Below are positions 45,601 to 53,248 of a stretch of 64,000 nucleotides of DNA, piece after piece. The first letter of the stretch is position 1. Each line of letters opens with the position of its first letter. This DNA is from Smittia aterrima (lineage: Eukaryota; Arthropoda; Insecta; Diptera; Chironomidae), in contig CP093830.1 in assembly GCA_033063855.1 (NCBI GenBank), positions 20,088,854 to 20,152,853 on the forward strand, read 5' to 3'. Under the pieces are notes generated by a model. That model was not told where the DNA came from. It searched no databases and saw only the letters and a list, made by a program, of their open reading frames with translations. The position numbers and the translations under genes are program-made.

Positions 45601-47250
45601 ACGAGTTTGTGAAACGTCGACATTTATCGCGCGGACGTCCACGCAAGTATGAACCATCGCCATCGCCAACTGGCGGTGAACAGTCGAATGCCACAAATCA
45701 CAGTTCGAATAGTTCCCAGGCACCACTTGCGCAGAGTGCGGTGGATCAACAAGGAGCGCATTCTGAAGCAGGTCTTAGCATGGCGACTTATGGATCGCCA
45801 GCAAACTCAACGACCTCGTCGATGAACTACGGAAACGATGGTGAATTAGTCGGAACGGGACAGAGTGGAAGCGCGAGTGCTGGTGTTGCACAGTAAGAGC
45901 AGACTTTAGAGCAAATCAGAATATTTGAGAAAGCCCCAAGACGACGATAAACCTCCTCTCCCCCAAAGATCAAAACCTACCGCTTATGCCAATCGATTAT
46001 TTTTGTTTATTTTAGTTTTAAATGTAAATCGTTCTTTGCATTGTTAAATGATCAACTAGCCGATAGAACTCTCTAACAATATAAGTCATCGTGGGTCGAT
46101 CGTTTTCTGTGCTTGATGTTTAGCAAAGCCGAATATAAAATTGGTCAAATATGAAATCGGTTTGGTTGGGAAGCAAAAAAAAATTTGAAATTGTTTAAGG
46201 CTGAAAATTTCTTAACTTTTTAAGTTGAGACAACGAATCAATCTTTTGTTTGCATGAAGTTAAATTATGATTTGAATGTTTCTTTGCTTGTTTGTTGAAT
46301 GCTTTAGCTTTTGAATCGCATGATATTTTACTTGAGAGTTCTTTGATGCATGAATTTTGCTTTTAACTAAAAATTCTTGATCGCAAAAAATCTTTTTTCT
46401 TCTCTAAATGTTACAATTTTTTTCATTCCTCTGAATGTCTCTTATTCGCCTCTTATCTCTATGTCTTTTTCATTATTCTCAACGACTTTTCTCTCCTTCT
46501 CAATGTTTATTTAACTTAATCAATCATGAAAGAAAATTAACCTTTCTCAAGTTCTTTAACAACTCTTTAGATTTAATGAAAGATATCATTGATTGATGAG
46601 ACGTTTCTGACAAATAAATTCTTCATTCAAAAGCAGGAACCTTCAGAGAAGCCCAGCGATGCACAGTCCCTCGCAGAATATTTACGGTGAAAACATGGCC
46701 ATCAACTTTCAAGTAAAATTCGATGAAAGTTTTTAAGTTGATCGTGAAATTTAATTTTATTTTATTCTTTTAGAACTTTTGGCTTTCACCGACGAATCTG
46801 TTAGACGACAACTCACCAATGTCAAGTCACCATATCAAGTCCGACAAGTTCCGTTCCCAGTCTTTGAGTCCTTCGAGATCACCAAGTGGTCCACAAAACT
46901 ATTCAAAGTAGAAAAAAAACCATTTATTTTGTTAAATGTTTTCATTAAAAATTTCTCTTTCGTTTTTTAGTCATGACGAGAAAATGGAGATTGACATGAT
47001 GTCACATCCATTCAACTACGAAAACCATCATCGTCGCAAGCCTCGAGTGTCTAGTCGCTCGTCGCCTCGAGAAATTCGTGATCGTGACCGTTTCTATCAA
47101 TCGAGAAGTGCTGATCAGTTCGACGAACCGCAGAACTTTCATCAGAATCATCCGAACGTGAAACATGAAGTTGCGAGTAATTACGGTGACGACGATGATA
47201 AAGTTGAAGATGAGCCAGCAGAAGATTTAAGAAGGAAAATTGATGACTAA
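33652..47250 (+). CDS. FoxP: Forkhead box P transcription factor (FoxP), 11 exons, 5' end not found
   Basis: Exons are 33652-33807, 39855-40548, 40861-41458, 41523-41929, 42105-42149, 42245-42321, 42460-42561, then either 43621-43823 or 45516-45892, then 46637-46712, 46774-46907 and 46971-47250; phases close throughout. Landmarks in order: an Asn/Gln-rich N-terminus; a C2H2 finger (CKWPGCDMIF...KHLNTEH) running straight into the dimerising leucine zipper (VFQLEIQLQKEKDRLQAMMH); the 45-bp exon LPYMLERAGLDVQQ; the fork-head domain (NADVRPPFTYASLIRQ, LTLNEIYNWFQNTF, FRRNAATWK); and a Ser/Pro- and acid-rich tail. From 33652 it encodes 981 aa (second alternative exon) or 923 aa (first). FoxP proteins are nuclear dimeric regulators used in neurons. 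Exon 1 begins behind an acceptor with no ATG, so a start exon is missing. An in-frame ATG at 39801 could start a shorter form. Confidence 0.93.
33808..39854 (+). other. FoxP intron 1 (about 6 kb)
   Basis: Non-coding, with donor GTTAGT and acceptor TTTCAACAG. It holds a GC-richer patch at 36600-37450, listed separately, and near 39000 a sequence CCGGTCAGTTCC resembling an insect initiator. No nested gene is supported on either strand. Confidence 0.65.
36600..37450 (+). promoter_or_regulatory. Candidate internal promoter and leader exon of FoxP
   Basis: This patch is clearly richer in G+C than the surrounding intron. It contains an initiator-like CTTACTCAGACGG near 36706-36715, then leader-like sequence and a consensus donor GAGAAA|GTGAGT at 36913. 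A transcript starting here could splice to the exon at 39855 and use a later ATG. This is an inference from composition and one donor site. Confidence 0.25.
43621..43823 (+). CDS. FoxP: FoxP alternative exon 8a: vertebrate-like second half of the fork-head domain
   Basis: The acceptor ATATAAAG is followed in phase 0 by NAVRHNLSLHKCFMRVENVK and GAVWTVDEIEFYKRRPQR, the form shared with vertebrate FOXP1/2/4. A Ser/Gln-rich tail ends HSIG at donor GTACGT in phase 2. It supplies DNA-contacting helix 3 (NAVRHNLSLH). It is interchangeable with exon 8b, because both enter in phase 0 and leave in phase 2, so exactly one can be used per mRNA. The acceptor lacks a strong pyrimidine tract. Confidence 0.85.
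45516..45892 (+). CDS. FoxP: FoxP alternative exon 8b: insect-type second half of the fork-head domain
   Basis: The acceptor CATCATCAG is followed in phase 0 by NAIRTNLSLHKCFVRYEDDF and GSFWMVDDNEFVKRRHLSRG, then a basic RPRKYEP and a Ser/Gly/Ala-rich tail. It leaves at GCACA|GTAAGA in phase 2 and joins 46637 to give AQNLQRSPAMHSPSQ. Compared with exon 8a, helix 3 reads AIRTNLSLH and the wing differs completely, so DNA or partner preference may differ. Confidence 0.88.
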
Positions 47251-47631
47251 ACGTAGCGAAAGGAAAATAATTTCTTGCCATATCAAAAGGAAGATTGAAA
47301 CTTAATTTATTTAAAATCGGAAGACGGAAAAGCTTCGAAACTTTCAAAAGTTGAATATTACGAAGAAAACTTATATCGACACAGTTTAATCGTAAGCATT
47401 GCATTTTAAATGTAAAATCAGCTCTAAAATTAAGATGATCAAGTTCGATTAGGAATGTTCGATTAACTAAAGTTATTAATCAAAAGTCAATAAACAATTT
47501 CCGTAGAAGTCCCACAAGAATTACAAGAAAACTTATCTTCTCAAGTCATTAATCAATGTAAAATCTCAGATTTAAGGAAAATCAATTTCGTGTCGTAGAC
47601 TTTTCTGTTTTCACTTTAAGTTCTAGAAACC

Positions 47632-47909
47632 GAATCTCTTTGGGAAAGTTGTTCGATCAGTTGAAGTTTTATTCGAAGAAAATTTCCTAATTTGTAAAAA
47701 TTCATTGAAAATAAAGAAACAAAAATTAAATTAATTTCACTTCTATCAAATAATTTGAAGAGCTTTCTTTAATGTGTGTCTAAAATTTAGACTCTAAATA
47801 TTCTCTCTTTTCCTCTCAAACAATCTTGAAACGATCTTGTAGGGTCTATTAGATCAAATTTTCAAAATTGTATGGAAAAGGAAAATTTTCAGGATAATTT
47901 TTTACCTGA
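47632..47909 (+). repeat. Direct duplicate of the 5' flank of LRR-BTB copy 6
   Basis: It matches 49867-50136 with scattered substitutions and short indels. Shared blocks include GTTGTTCGATCAGTTGAAGT, CATTGAAAATAAAGAAACAA and AATTTTCAGGATAATTTTTT, and both copies end at ACCTGA. The orientation is the same as the partner copy. Confidence 0.8.
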
Positions 47910-47912
47910 TAC

Positions 47913-47996
47913 TATTTCACTTTGATTTTTATTTCAGGAAAATTAAGTCAAGTTGCCCTTTTTTTTAAAATATCTTTGAGGTTTAAAAACTTTAAC
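47913..47996 (+). repeat. Direct duplicate of the 3' flank of LRR-BTB copy 6
   Basis: It matches 51616-51698, with TATTTCACTTTGATTTTTAT, TTTCAGGAAAATTA and AAAATATCTTT in the same order. It starts only 3 bp after the 5'-flank duplicate ends, whereas in the partner locus an entire gene lies between the two blocks. Confidence 0.75.
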
Positions 47997-48408
47997 TATA
48001 TTTCAATGAAAACGTTGATCTGAACGATCTCAACTTAAAGTTTTCTTGATTTACAAAGTTTTTAAAATTCATTTTTTAAGGTTTTCAAGCAATTTGATGA
48101 AAATATTTAAGCGATGTTCTGAAATGTAAACCTTAGAGCCTCTAAGTTAGAGGTCTGAGTCATTCGTATTTTTTACCTGAAATATTAATTTGATATTCTT
48201 TAAACACCGTTGAAGTAAGACATCATTTTATCTGAAACACTTCATCAGGAATCTTCAGAGAGAAATTCATTTCGTAGAAAAACAAAAGAACACAACAGAC
48301 ACCTTCAATAAATAAGTGGCGAGACCATAAAATGATAGTAAATCGTTATGAAAAGATTGAAAAATTTAAATACAATATTATTTTTTATTCAAATTATCGG
48401 CAAGACAT

Positions 48409-49614
48409 TTAAATTTTTCTTAGAATCCAGAGTTTTCCATAACCAATTTCCTTCTCCTCGACTTTCATCCATTTGTAAACTTCCAATTCCTTTAAATCGA
48501 TGAAAACTTTTAATTCTTTGGATGCAAAGAGGCAAAGTCTTTTTAAGTTTGGCATCTTCAAAAATGCGTAGAAGACTTCTAGATCGAAGGGTTTCTCCAT
48601 CGTCAACTCTTCGATATTGCTTTGTAATTCAAGAAATTTCAGAAGTGTAGTGTTCTCTTTAGTGCTGAAGATATGACCTGTTTTATAATTTATCGTCAAA
48701 CTTTTAAGATTAAATTGAAGTCTTGTCCAGTATTCTTCATTAAACATTTTCCAATCCTTCCTTGATTTAATCCTAAGACTTGTGAGTCTGGTGAAGTTTT
48801 CCAGAAGTTGTCTAAAAACACCTTTGTGATAGAGAACATCAGCATTTATAAACTCAAACTTTTCGATTGTAACAGCGTTCAACAAAAATCTGCCGTAAGC
48901 TTCGCCCAAGTCTGAATAGTTGTCAACTCGTAATTTCAATTCTTTTAATCTAGGAAACTTAAGAACTTTATAACGTGAAAAATCTGGTTGAAAGAGCAGA
49001 TTCTCATCCTCTAGAAGAAATATTCTGTTTTTGCAAATGACAGAAAGACTTTCAACTGATGATTCAAATGACGAGAGAAAATTCCATAAATCTATTTTCT
49101 TTCTAAAATAAATATCGTTCAGTGAAACTGTTTTCCAGTCATGAGCCTTTCCGCGAAAAAAGTCATAAAGCGACGAGGAAATGTAGTCGTAGCTGCTGTA
49201 ATCTATGACCGATGGCTCAGGATGAAAATCTTCATCTTCTGGCTCATCATCTGAATCGAAGTCTCGTCCGATTTGAATGTTCTGGTACAATCTCGCACTA
49301 TTTTTCAGTAAATCGAAGTCTTCCTGATGCAGCGTGCATTTCTCTTCAAAAACAATTTTAATTCTCTTCATAAGAACTTTCGATGATGCGATGAAGTTGT
49401 AATAACTTGGATGGACCTCTGAAGCCTTGATTAAATCCTTTCCGTTTAGATGATTAAAAATCATCTCCGGAACGTCAAGAAAGCGCGAGAAATATTCCAA
49501 AGGATCCATTGCCAACTCAGATAATTTAATGATTTTCTTTTCACTTGAAACTTCTGCTCTTATTTCTTCCGCTGCATTTTTCTTATTTGCGATCAGCGCT
49601 TTGCTTCCTTCCAT
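48409..49614 (-). CDS. F-box protein with LRR-like C-terminus (401 aa)
   Basis: Single-exon gene with ATG at 49614. An F-box-like segment at residues about 46-80 reads LDVPEMIFNHLNGKDLIKAS, then EVHPSYYNFIASS; the pattern matches the Skp1-binding helices of F-box proteins. The C-terminal 250 residues contain spaced leucine-rich segments (LKSLTINYKTGHIF, NIEELTMEKPFDL, MPNLKRLCLFASKELKVF), as in FBXL-type adaptors. An acidic insert (DFDSDDEPEDEDFHPEPS) follows the F-box. By family it would present substrates to an SCF (Cullin-1) ubiquitin ligase; the substrate is unknown. It is transcribed divergently from the LRR-BTB gene at 50323. Confidence 0.8.
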   Translation of the reverse strand: MEGSKALIANKKNAAEEIRAEVSSEKKIIKLSELAMDPLEYFSRFLDVPEMIFNHLNGKDLIKASEVHPSYYNFIASSKVLMKRIKIVFEEKCTLHQEDFDLLKNSARLYQNIQIGRDFDSDDEPEDEDFHPEPSVIDYSSYDYISSSLYDFFRGKAHDWKTVSLNDIYFRKKIDLWNFLSSFESSVESLSVICKNRIFLLEDENLLFQPDFSRYKVLKFPRLKELKLRVDNYSDLGEAYGRFLLNAVTIEKFEFINADVLYHKGVFRQLLENFTRLTSLRIKSRKDWKMFNEEYWTRLQFNLKSLTINYKTGHIFSTKENTTLLKFLELQSNIEELTMEKPFDLEVFYAFLKMPNLKRLCLFASKELKVFIDLKELEVYKWMKVEEKEIGYGKLWILRKI

Positions 49615-49866
49615 GATGAACTTTATCTAAAAACAAAATAGAATTGTAATGAAAAAAACCAACAGTTGATTCGAACGAGTGTTAGCTGATCGAATGTTGA
49701 GAGTAAACTGAAGCAAATGTTTTTGAAGTAACAAATTCTTTCGTTTTTTTTTCGATTTTGTTTTACTCGAACTCTTACCAGAAAAGTTTTCTATATTCGA
49801 AAATATTTCTACCGCATTTGAACACGGGAAGACAATATTCATAGATAGCACAATTCTGTCAATTGT

Positions 49867-50136
49867 GAATCTCGTTGAGAAAGTTGTTCGATCAGTTGAA
49901 GTTTTATTCGAAGAAAATTTCTAATTTGTAAAAGTTCATTGAAAATAAAGAAACAAAAATTAAATTAGTTTTCAGATATCTTCTATCGAATAATTTGAAA
50001 AGCTTTCTTTAATGTCTGTCTAAATGTTCTCTCTTTTTTTCTCAAACAATCTTGAATCGATCTCGAAGAACCTGAGAAGATCGAATTTTCGAGAATGTGT
50101 GGGAGACGAAAATTTTCAGGATAATTTTTTACCTGA
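49867..50136 (+). repeat. Duplicated block in the divergent promoter region
   Basis: Partner of 47632-47909. It fills most of the space between the divergent F-box and LRR-BTB genes, ending about 50 bp before the TATA box of the latter. Confidence 0.8.
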
Positions 50137-50187
50137 AAAAGGATCTCACCAACACTACCAGCAACTCATTTACAAGAACCTTTTCCC

Positions 50188-50222
50188 TATAAATAACGAG
50201 CGAAAATTACATTGATCATCAT
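50188..50222 (+). promoter_or_regulatory. TATA promoter of LRR-BTB copy 6
   Basis: TATAAATA at 50188-50195 is followed about 30 bp later by the initiator-like GATCATCATTCG (A at 50218 or 50221). The leader of about 100 bp to the ATG at 50323 has no upstream ATG that I noticed. Confidence 0.55.
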
Positions 50223-50322
50223 TCGAGTTAAAGAATTTGAAGCGAGAACATCTCAAAGAGAATTATTTTATTTCTAATCTACAAAATCTATTTCTTCAGA
50301 AGAAAACTTAATTTCGATCAAA

Positions 50323-51525
50323 ATGGATTCACCAATTAAATGTACTTTTGGATACAGCAAATGGAAAGGAGCAGCCGGAAAACTTAAGTGGGTCTACTCA
50401 TGCATCGTCACAGGAACAGCGACCATCACCGAGCGATATACGACATTGAAATCGATCAAGGGAGTTCATCTTAAGAACGAGAACGACAACACAGTCAAAG
50501 CAGTTCTCTTTGAAAAGTGTAAATTGAAATATTTTCCTCGTGGACTATCAAAAATCTTTCCAAGTATCACTTGCTTGAGCATTGAAGATTGTGGATTGGA
50601 GGAAATTACTCGTCGCGACTTGAAAGATCTCTCGAACTTGACGCATTTGAAGCTCAACAAAAATTTGTTGTCATCGCTTCCCAACGAACTCTTCACAGAA
50701 GTTGATAAGCTTAGAGTAATTTCTTTCCAAAGCAATCAGATCGAAACTTTGAGCTACAAGCTCTTTTATCCGATCTTGAAAAATCATTTGATCTGGGTCG
50801 ATTTTAGATGGAATTTGCACATAAATTCGTTATTCGAATGTTTCTATGTCAACGGAGAAGGAAATTTAAATCCAAATCAAGTCGCAAATACCGTTTATGA
50901 TATGATGAGAGCAATCGAAGGTAATTGCTTTCCATTAGAGAATGTTGATGAGAAGGATGAATGGAGTAAAGAGGCTTGGCATACAGGTCTTTCTTCTGAT
51001 CGTGTTGTTAAGGCTCAAGGTATCGAACAAAGTGTTGAATTCAAAGTACACCGAATGCATCTTTCTTCAATTAGTTCAGAGCTTGTGACGGACATTGAAA
51101 GTGGCTCGGATATTCCTTATTCATCGAATATCGTCAGAGAATTCCTCAAGTTTTGCTATCTCAAAGAAGATCCAAGTCCCAAAAATGCGATGGCAGTCTT
51201 TAAGATGGCCAGAAGCTACAAGATTGAAGCTTTGATGTCCTGTTGCTTGAAAGTTCTCGAAAATAATCTCAACAAAGCAAACGCTCTTGAAGTTTACCAC
51301 TTCAGTTCTTCTTACATGCTTGACGATTTGAAGTCAGAAGCATTCAAAGCTCTTAAAGTTCTATACGCAGATATTTTCATCAGCGACGAGTTGATTAACA
51401 ATCCAGAAAAGCTCACTGAAGTCATCCGCTGGCAGAAAAGCATTCTTTCACCCGAAGAACAAATTGTTTTTTTCCTTATTGACGATGCAGATGAAGTTGA
51501 ATTCGAATATGAAGATGAAGTTTAA
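50323..51525 (+). CDS. LRR-BTB protein, divergent copy 6 (400 aa)
   Basis: Single-exon gene starting MDSPIKCTFGYSKW. It has the same architecture as the five-gene array but is strongly diverged. The LRRs are clearer here (LSNLTHLKLNKNLLSSLPNE, LRVISFQSNQIETLSY). The BTB is more degenerate (FKVHRMHLSSISSELVTDIE; the FAQIFEDQ motif is lost), and the BACK-like helices (LNKANALEVYHFSSSYMLDD) are followed by a unique acidic tail (DDADEVEFEYEDEV). The shared N-terminal Cys-containing strand, the FPRGL motif and the EKLTEVI-type ending support common descent. Loss of the BTB surface motif suggests that Cullin-3 binding may be altered. TATA promoter at 50188; AATAAA near 51585. Confidence 0.85.
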   Translation: MDSPIKCTFGYSKWKGAAGKLKWVYSCIVTGTATITERYTTLKSIKGVHLKNENDNTVKAVLFEKCKLKYFPRGLSKIFPSITCLSIEDCGLEEITRRDLKDLSNLTHLKLNKNLLSSLPNELFTEVDKLRVISFQSNQIETLSYKLFYPILKNHLIWVDFRWNLHINSLFECFYVNGEGNLNPNQVANTVYDMMRAIEGNCFPLENVDEKDEWSKEAWHTGLSSDRVVKAQGIEQSVEFKVHRMHLSSISSELVTDIESGSDIPYSSNIVREFLKFCYLKEDPSPKNAMAVFKMARSYKIEALMSCCLKVLENNLNKANALEVYHFSSSYMLDDLKSEAFKALKVLYADIFISDELINNPEKLTEVIRWQKSILSPEEQIVFFLIDDADEVEFEYEDEV

Positions 51526-51615
51526 AACGATCGCACGAACTGTAAGTTTCCTTAAAATTTTTGTTATAGAAAATGAAATTTGACAATAAAAAAAGTTTAA
51601 AACAAAATATTTTGG

Positions 51616-51698
51616 TATTTCACTTTGATTTTTATTTCAGGAAAATTAGGTCAAGTGTCCTTTGCTTGAAAATATCTTTTAGGTTGAAGAACTTTAAT
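51616..51698 (+). repeat. Duplicated block between LRR-BTB copy 6 and the ATPase beta gene
   Basis: Partner of 47913-47996. It lies just upstream of the beta-subunit start codon at 51745 and may be part of that gene's leader or promoter. Confidence 0.7.
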
Positions 51699-51744
51699 TT
51701 TCACTTCGGATTTGAATTGTAACTTTTTCATTGTCGTCCAAGTC

Positions 51745-52760
51745 ATGAATAACAGAGGAGTTATGACAGCTAACAGTGATTTTAACGGTTTCTTTAATGC
51801 TCCGAAGAAGAAGAGTCCGTTGAAAGTTATTTGGGATTCAGAAGAGAAAACTTTCTTTCGACGAACTGCAATTGGTTGGGGTAAAGTCTTTCTTGTTCAT
51901 TTATTAATCGAATTCTTCTGAAAATTTAATTTGCAGCGAAAATTATTTTCTTCTACATCGTTTTCTATCTTGTGCTGGCAGCTTTATTTGTTTTTTGCTG
52001 GTACATTTTCTCTTTGACTCTGTCAGCTGATAAACCAAAGTACACAGACATCATTGGAAACAATCCTGGCCTCTCCACATCTCCAGCTCCTCGCATGACT
52101 TCTGATGGACGACGTAGAATTCATTTTCGTAGAGAAGCTCCAGAATATTGGACGAAACAAATGAGAAGATTTTTAAAAGGTTCAAAAATATTTTTAATGC
52201 TTCGATCGCTGAGAAATTTCGTTTCAGACTCAACGGATGTTGACGATGATAAAGATTTTGATTCATGTGGTAAAGAACATTTTGGTTTTGATGTTGGAAA
52301 GCCATGCATCTTCCTTAAACTCAATAAAATCATGAATTGGCATCCTGAGTTCTACAAAAGCTTAGACGAATTACCTGAAGCGATGCCGGAGTCACTGAAA
52401 AATCACATCAAGTCAAGCAATGACTTGAAAGTCGTTTGGGTCTCTTGTGAAGGCGATCGAGATATTGATAAAGAAAATCTTGGAAGAGAAATTGCTTACA
52501 ACGCTCTAAATTCGGAGCAAGGATTCCACGAACGTCATTTTCCTTTCAACAATCAACCTGACTACAAACAACCTTTCGTCGTAGTAAAGTTTAATTCTGT
52601 TAAGCGTAAGTCAATTTTAATCTGAAATTCAAAATCTAATTTCAACGTTTCATTAGCTGGAGTTCCTGTAAAGATTTTGTGCAAAGCGTGGGCCAAAAAC
52701 ATTCAACACGATCGACAGAATTTGAAAGGATTGACACGTTTTGAATTGATAGTTGAATAG
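51745..52760 (+). CDS. Na+/K+-ATPase beta subunit (nervana-like)
   Basis: Exons are 51745-51880, 51937-52179, 52228-52605 and 52657-52760, giving 286 aa with phases closing. It is a type II membrane protein: cytoplasmic KVIWDSEEKTFFRRTAIGW, one transmembrane segment (IIFFYIVFYLVLAALFVFCW), then an ectodomain. The ectodomain has CGKEHFGFDVGKPC, VWVSCEGDRDIDKENLG, FNNQPDYKQPFVVVKF and KILCKAWAKNIQHDR; the last matches the insect nervana type. The beta subunit chaperones and stabilises the alpha pump at the plasma membrane. The third intron candidate (52180-52227) is only 48 bp, divisible by three and free of stops, so a 302-aa form retaining it is possible. The start at 51745 is the first in-frame ATG; M51763 is the alternative. 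Confidence 0.88.
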
Positions 52761-53248
52761 TCTTTCTCTTTAATTTTTCAAATGTTCTGTTTCATTTATT
52801 TACATGAAAAATCTTTCAACAATGTTTCAAGCATAAAATATTGTTTTACTTATTCATATCGAGTCTTATTAGCTATCGTTATAAGAAGAAACGGATTTTT
52901 CATGAAGAACCCAACAAACCGAAATATGTTGATCAATGGCCGACTATCTTTTCAAAATAACTCAGCAAATTAAATAAATTCACAAACCATTTGCGTTTGC
53001 TATCTCGTAGAAATTCGATTAAGTTACCTCGGCTGTAATCAATGTCGAAAACTCTTTTCACAACATCAGCCGATTGAAAGTGACAAGCTATTGATCGAAT
53101 AAATCATAACTTATCATAATGTTAATAAAAAAATATAATAAAGAAATGTTCTCCTTTCTTTTTTCAAAAATCAATTAAGTTTAAATGTTCTTACAGTTTA
53201 ATGTTTTAGTCAGAATTTTATGCTTGTCGTGATGTTTTTATAATTCGC
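52761..53248. other. Convergent 3' UTR region of the ATPase beta and HCF genes
   Basis: AT-rich, with no ORF of note. It separates two genes that point towards each other. AATAAA occurs on the plus strand near 53138. Confidence 0.6.

Larger units (their letters stand above)
42562..46636 (+). other. FoxP introns around the two alternative fork-head exons
   Basis: Apart from the two alternative exons, the gaps 42562-43620, 43824-45515 and 45893-46636 contain no supported gene. The sequence 3' of 45893 includes AT-rich stretches with AATAAA near 46614, so an alternative 3' end there is possible. Confidence 0.5.
47251..48408. other. Region between FoxP and the F-box gene
   Basis: It begins with the FoxP 3' UTR, with AATAAA near 47490 and again near 47708. 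It then contains a rearranged copy of the flanks of the LRR-BTB gene at 50323 (47632-47996). The remainder is AT-rich with no ORF. Confidence 0.6.

Noticed and set aside
46779..46970. 63-aa ORF in FoxP reading the exon at 46774 in another frame
   Set aside because: The Ser/Pro-rich frame starting NFWLSPTNLL joins both neighbours in phase; this one does not.
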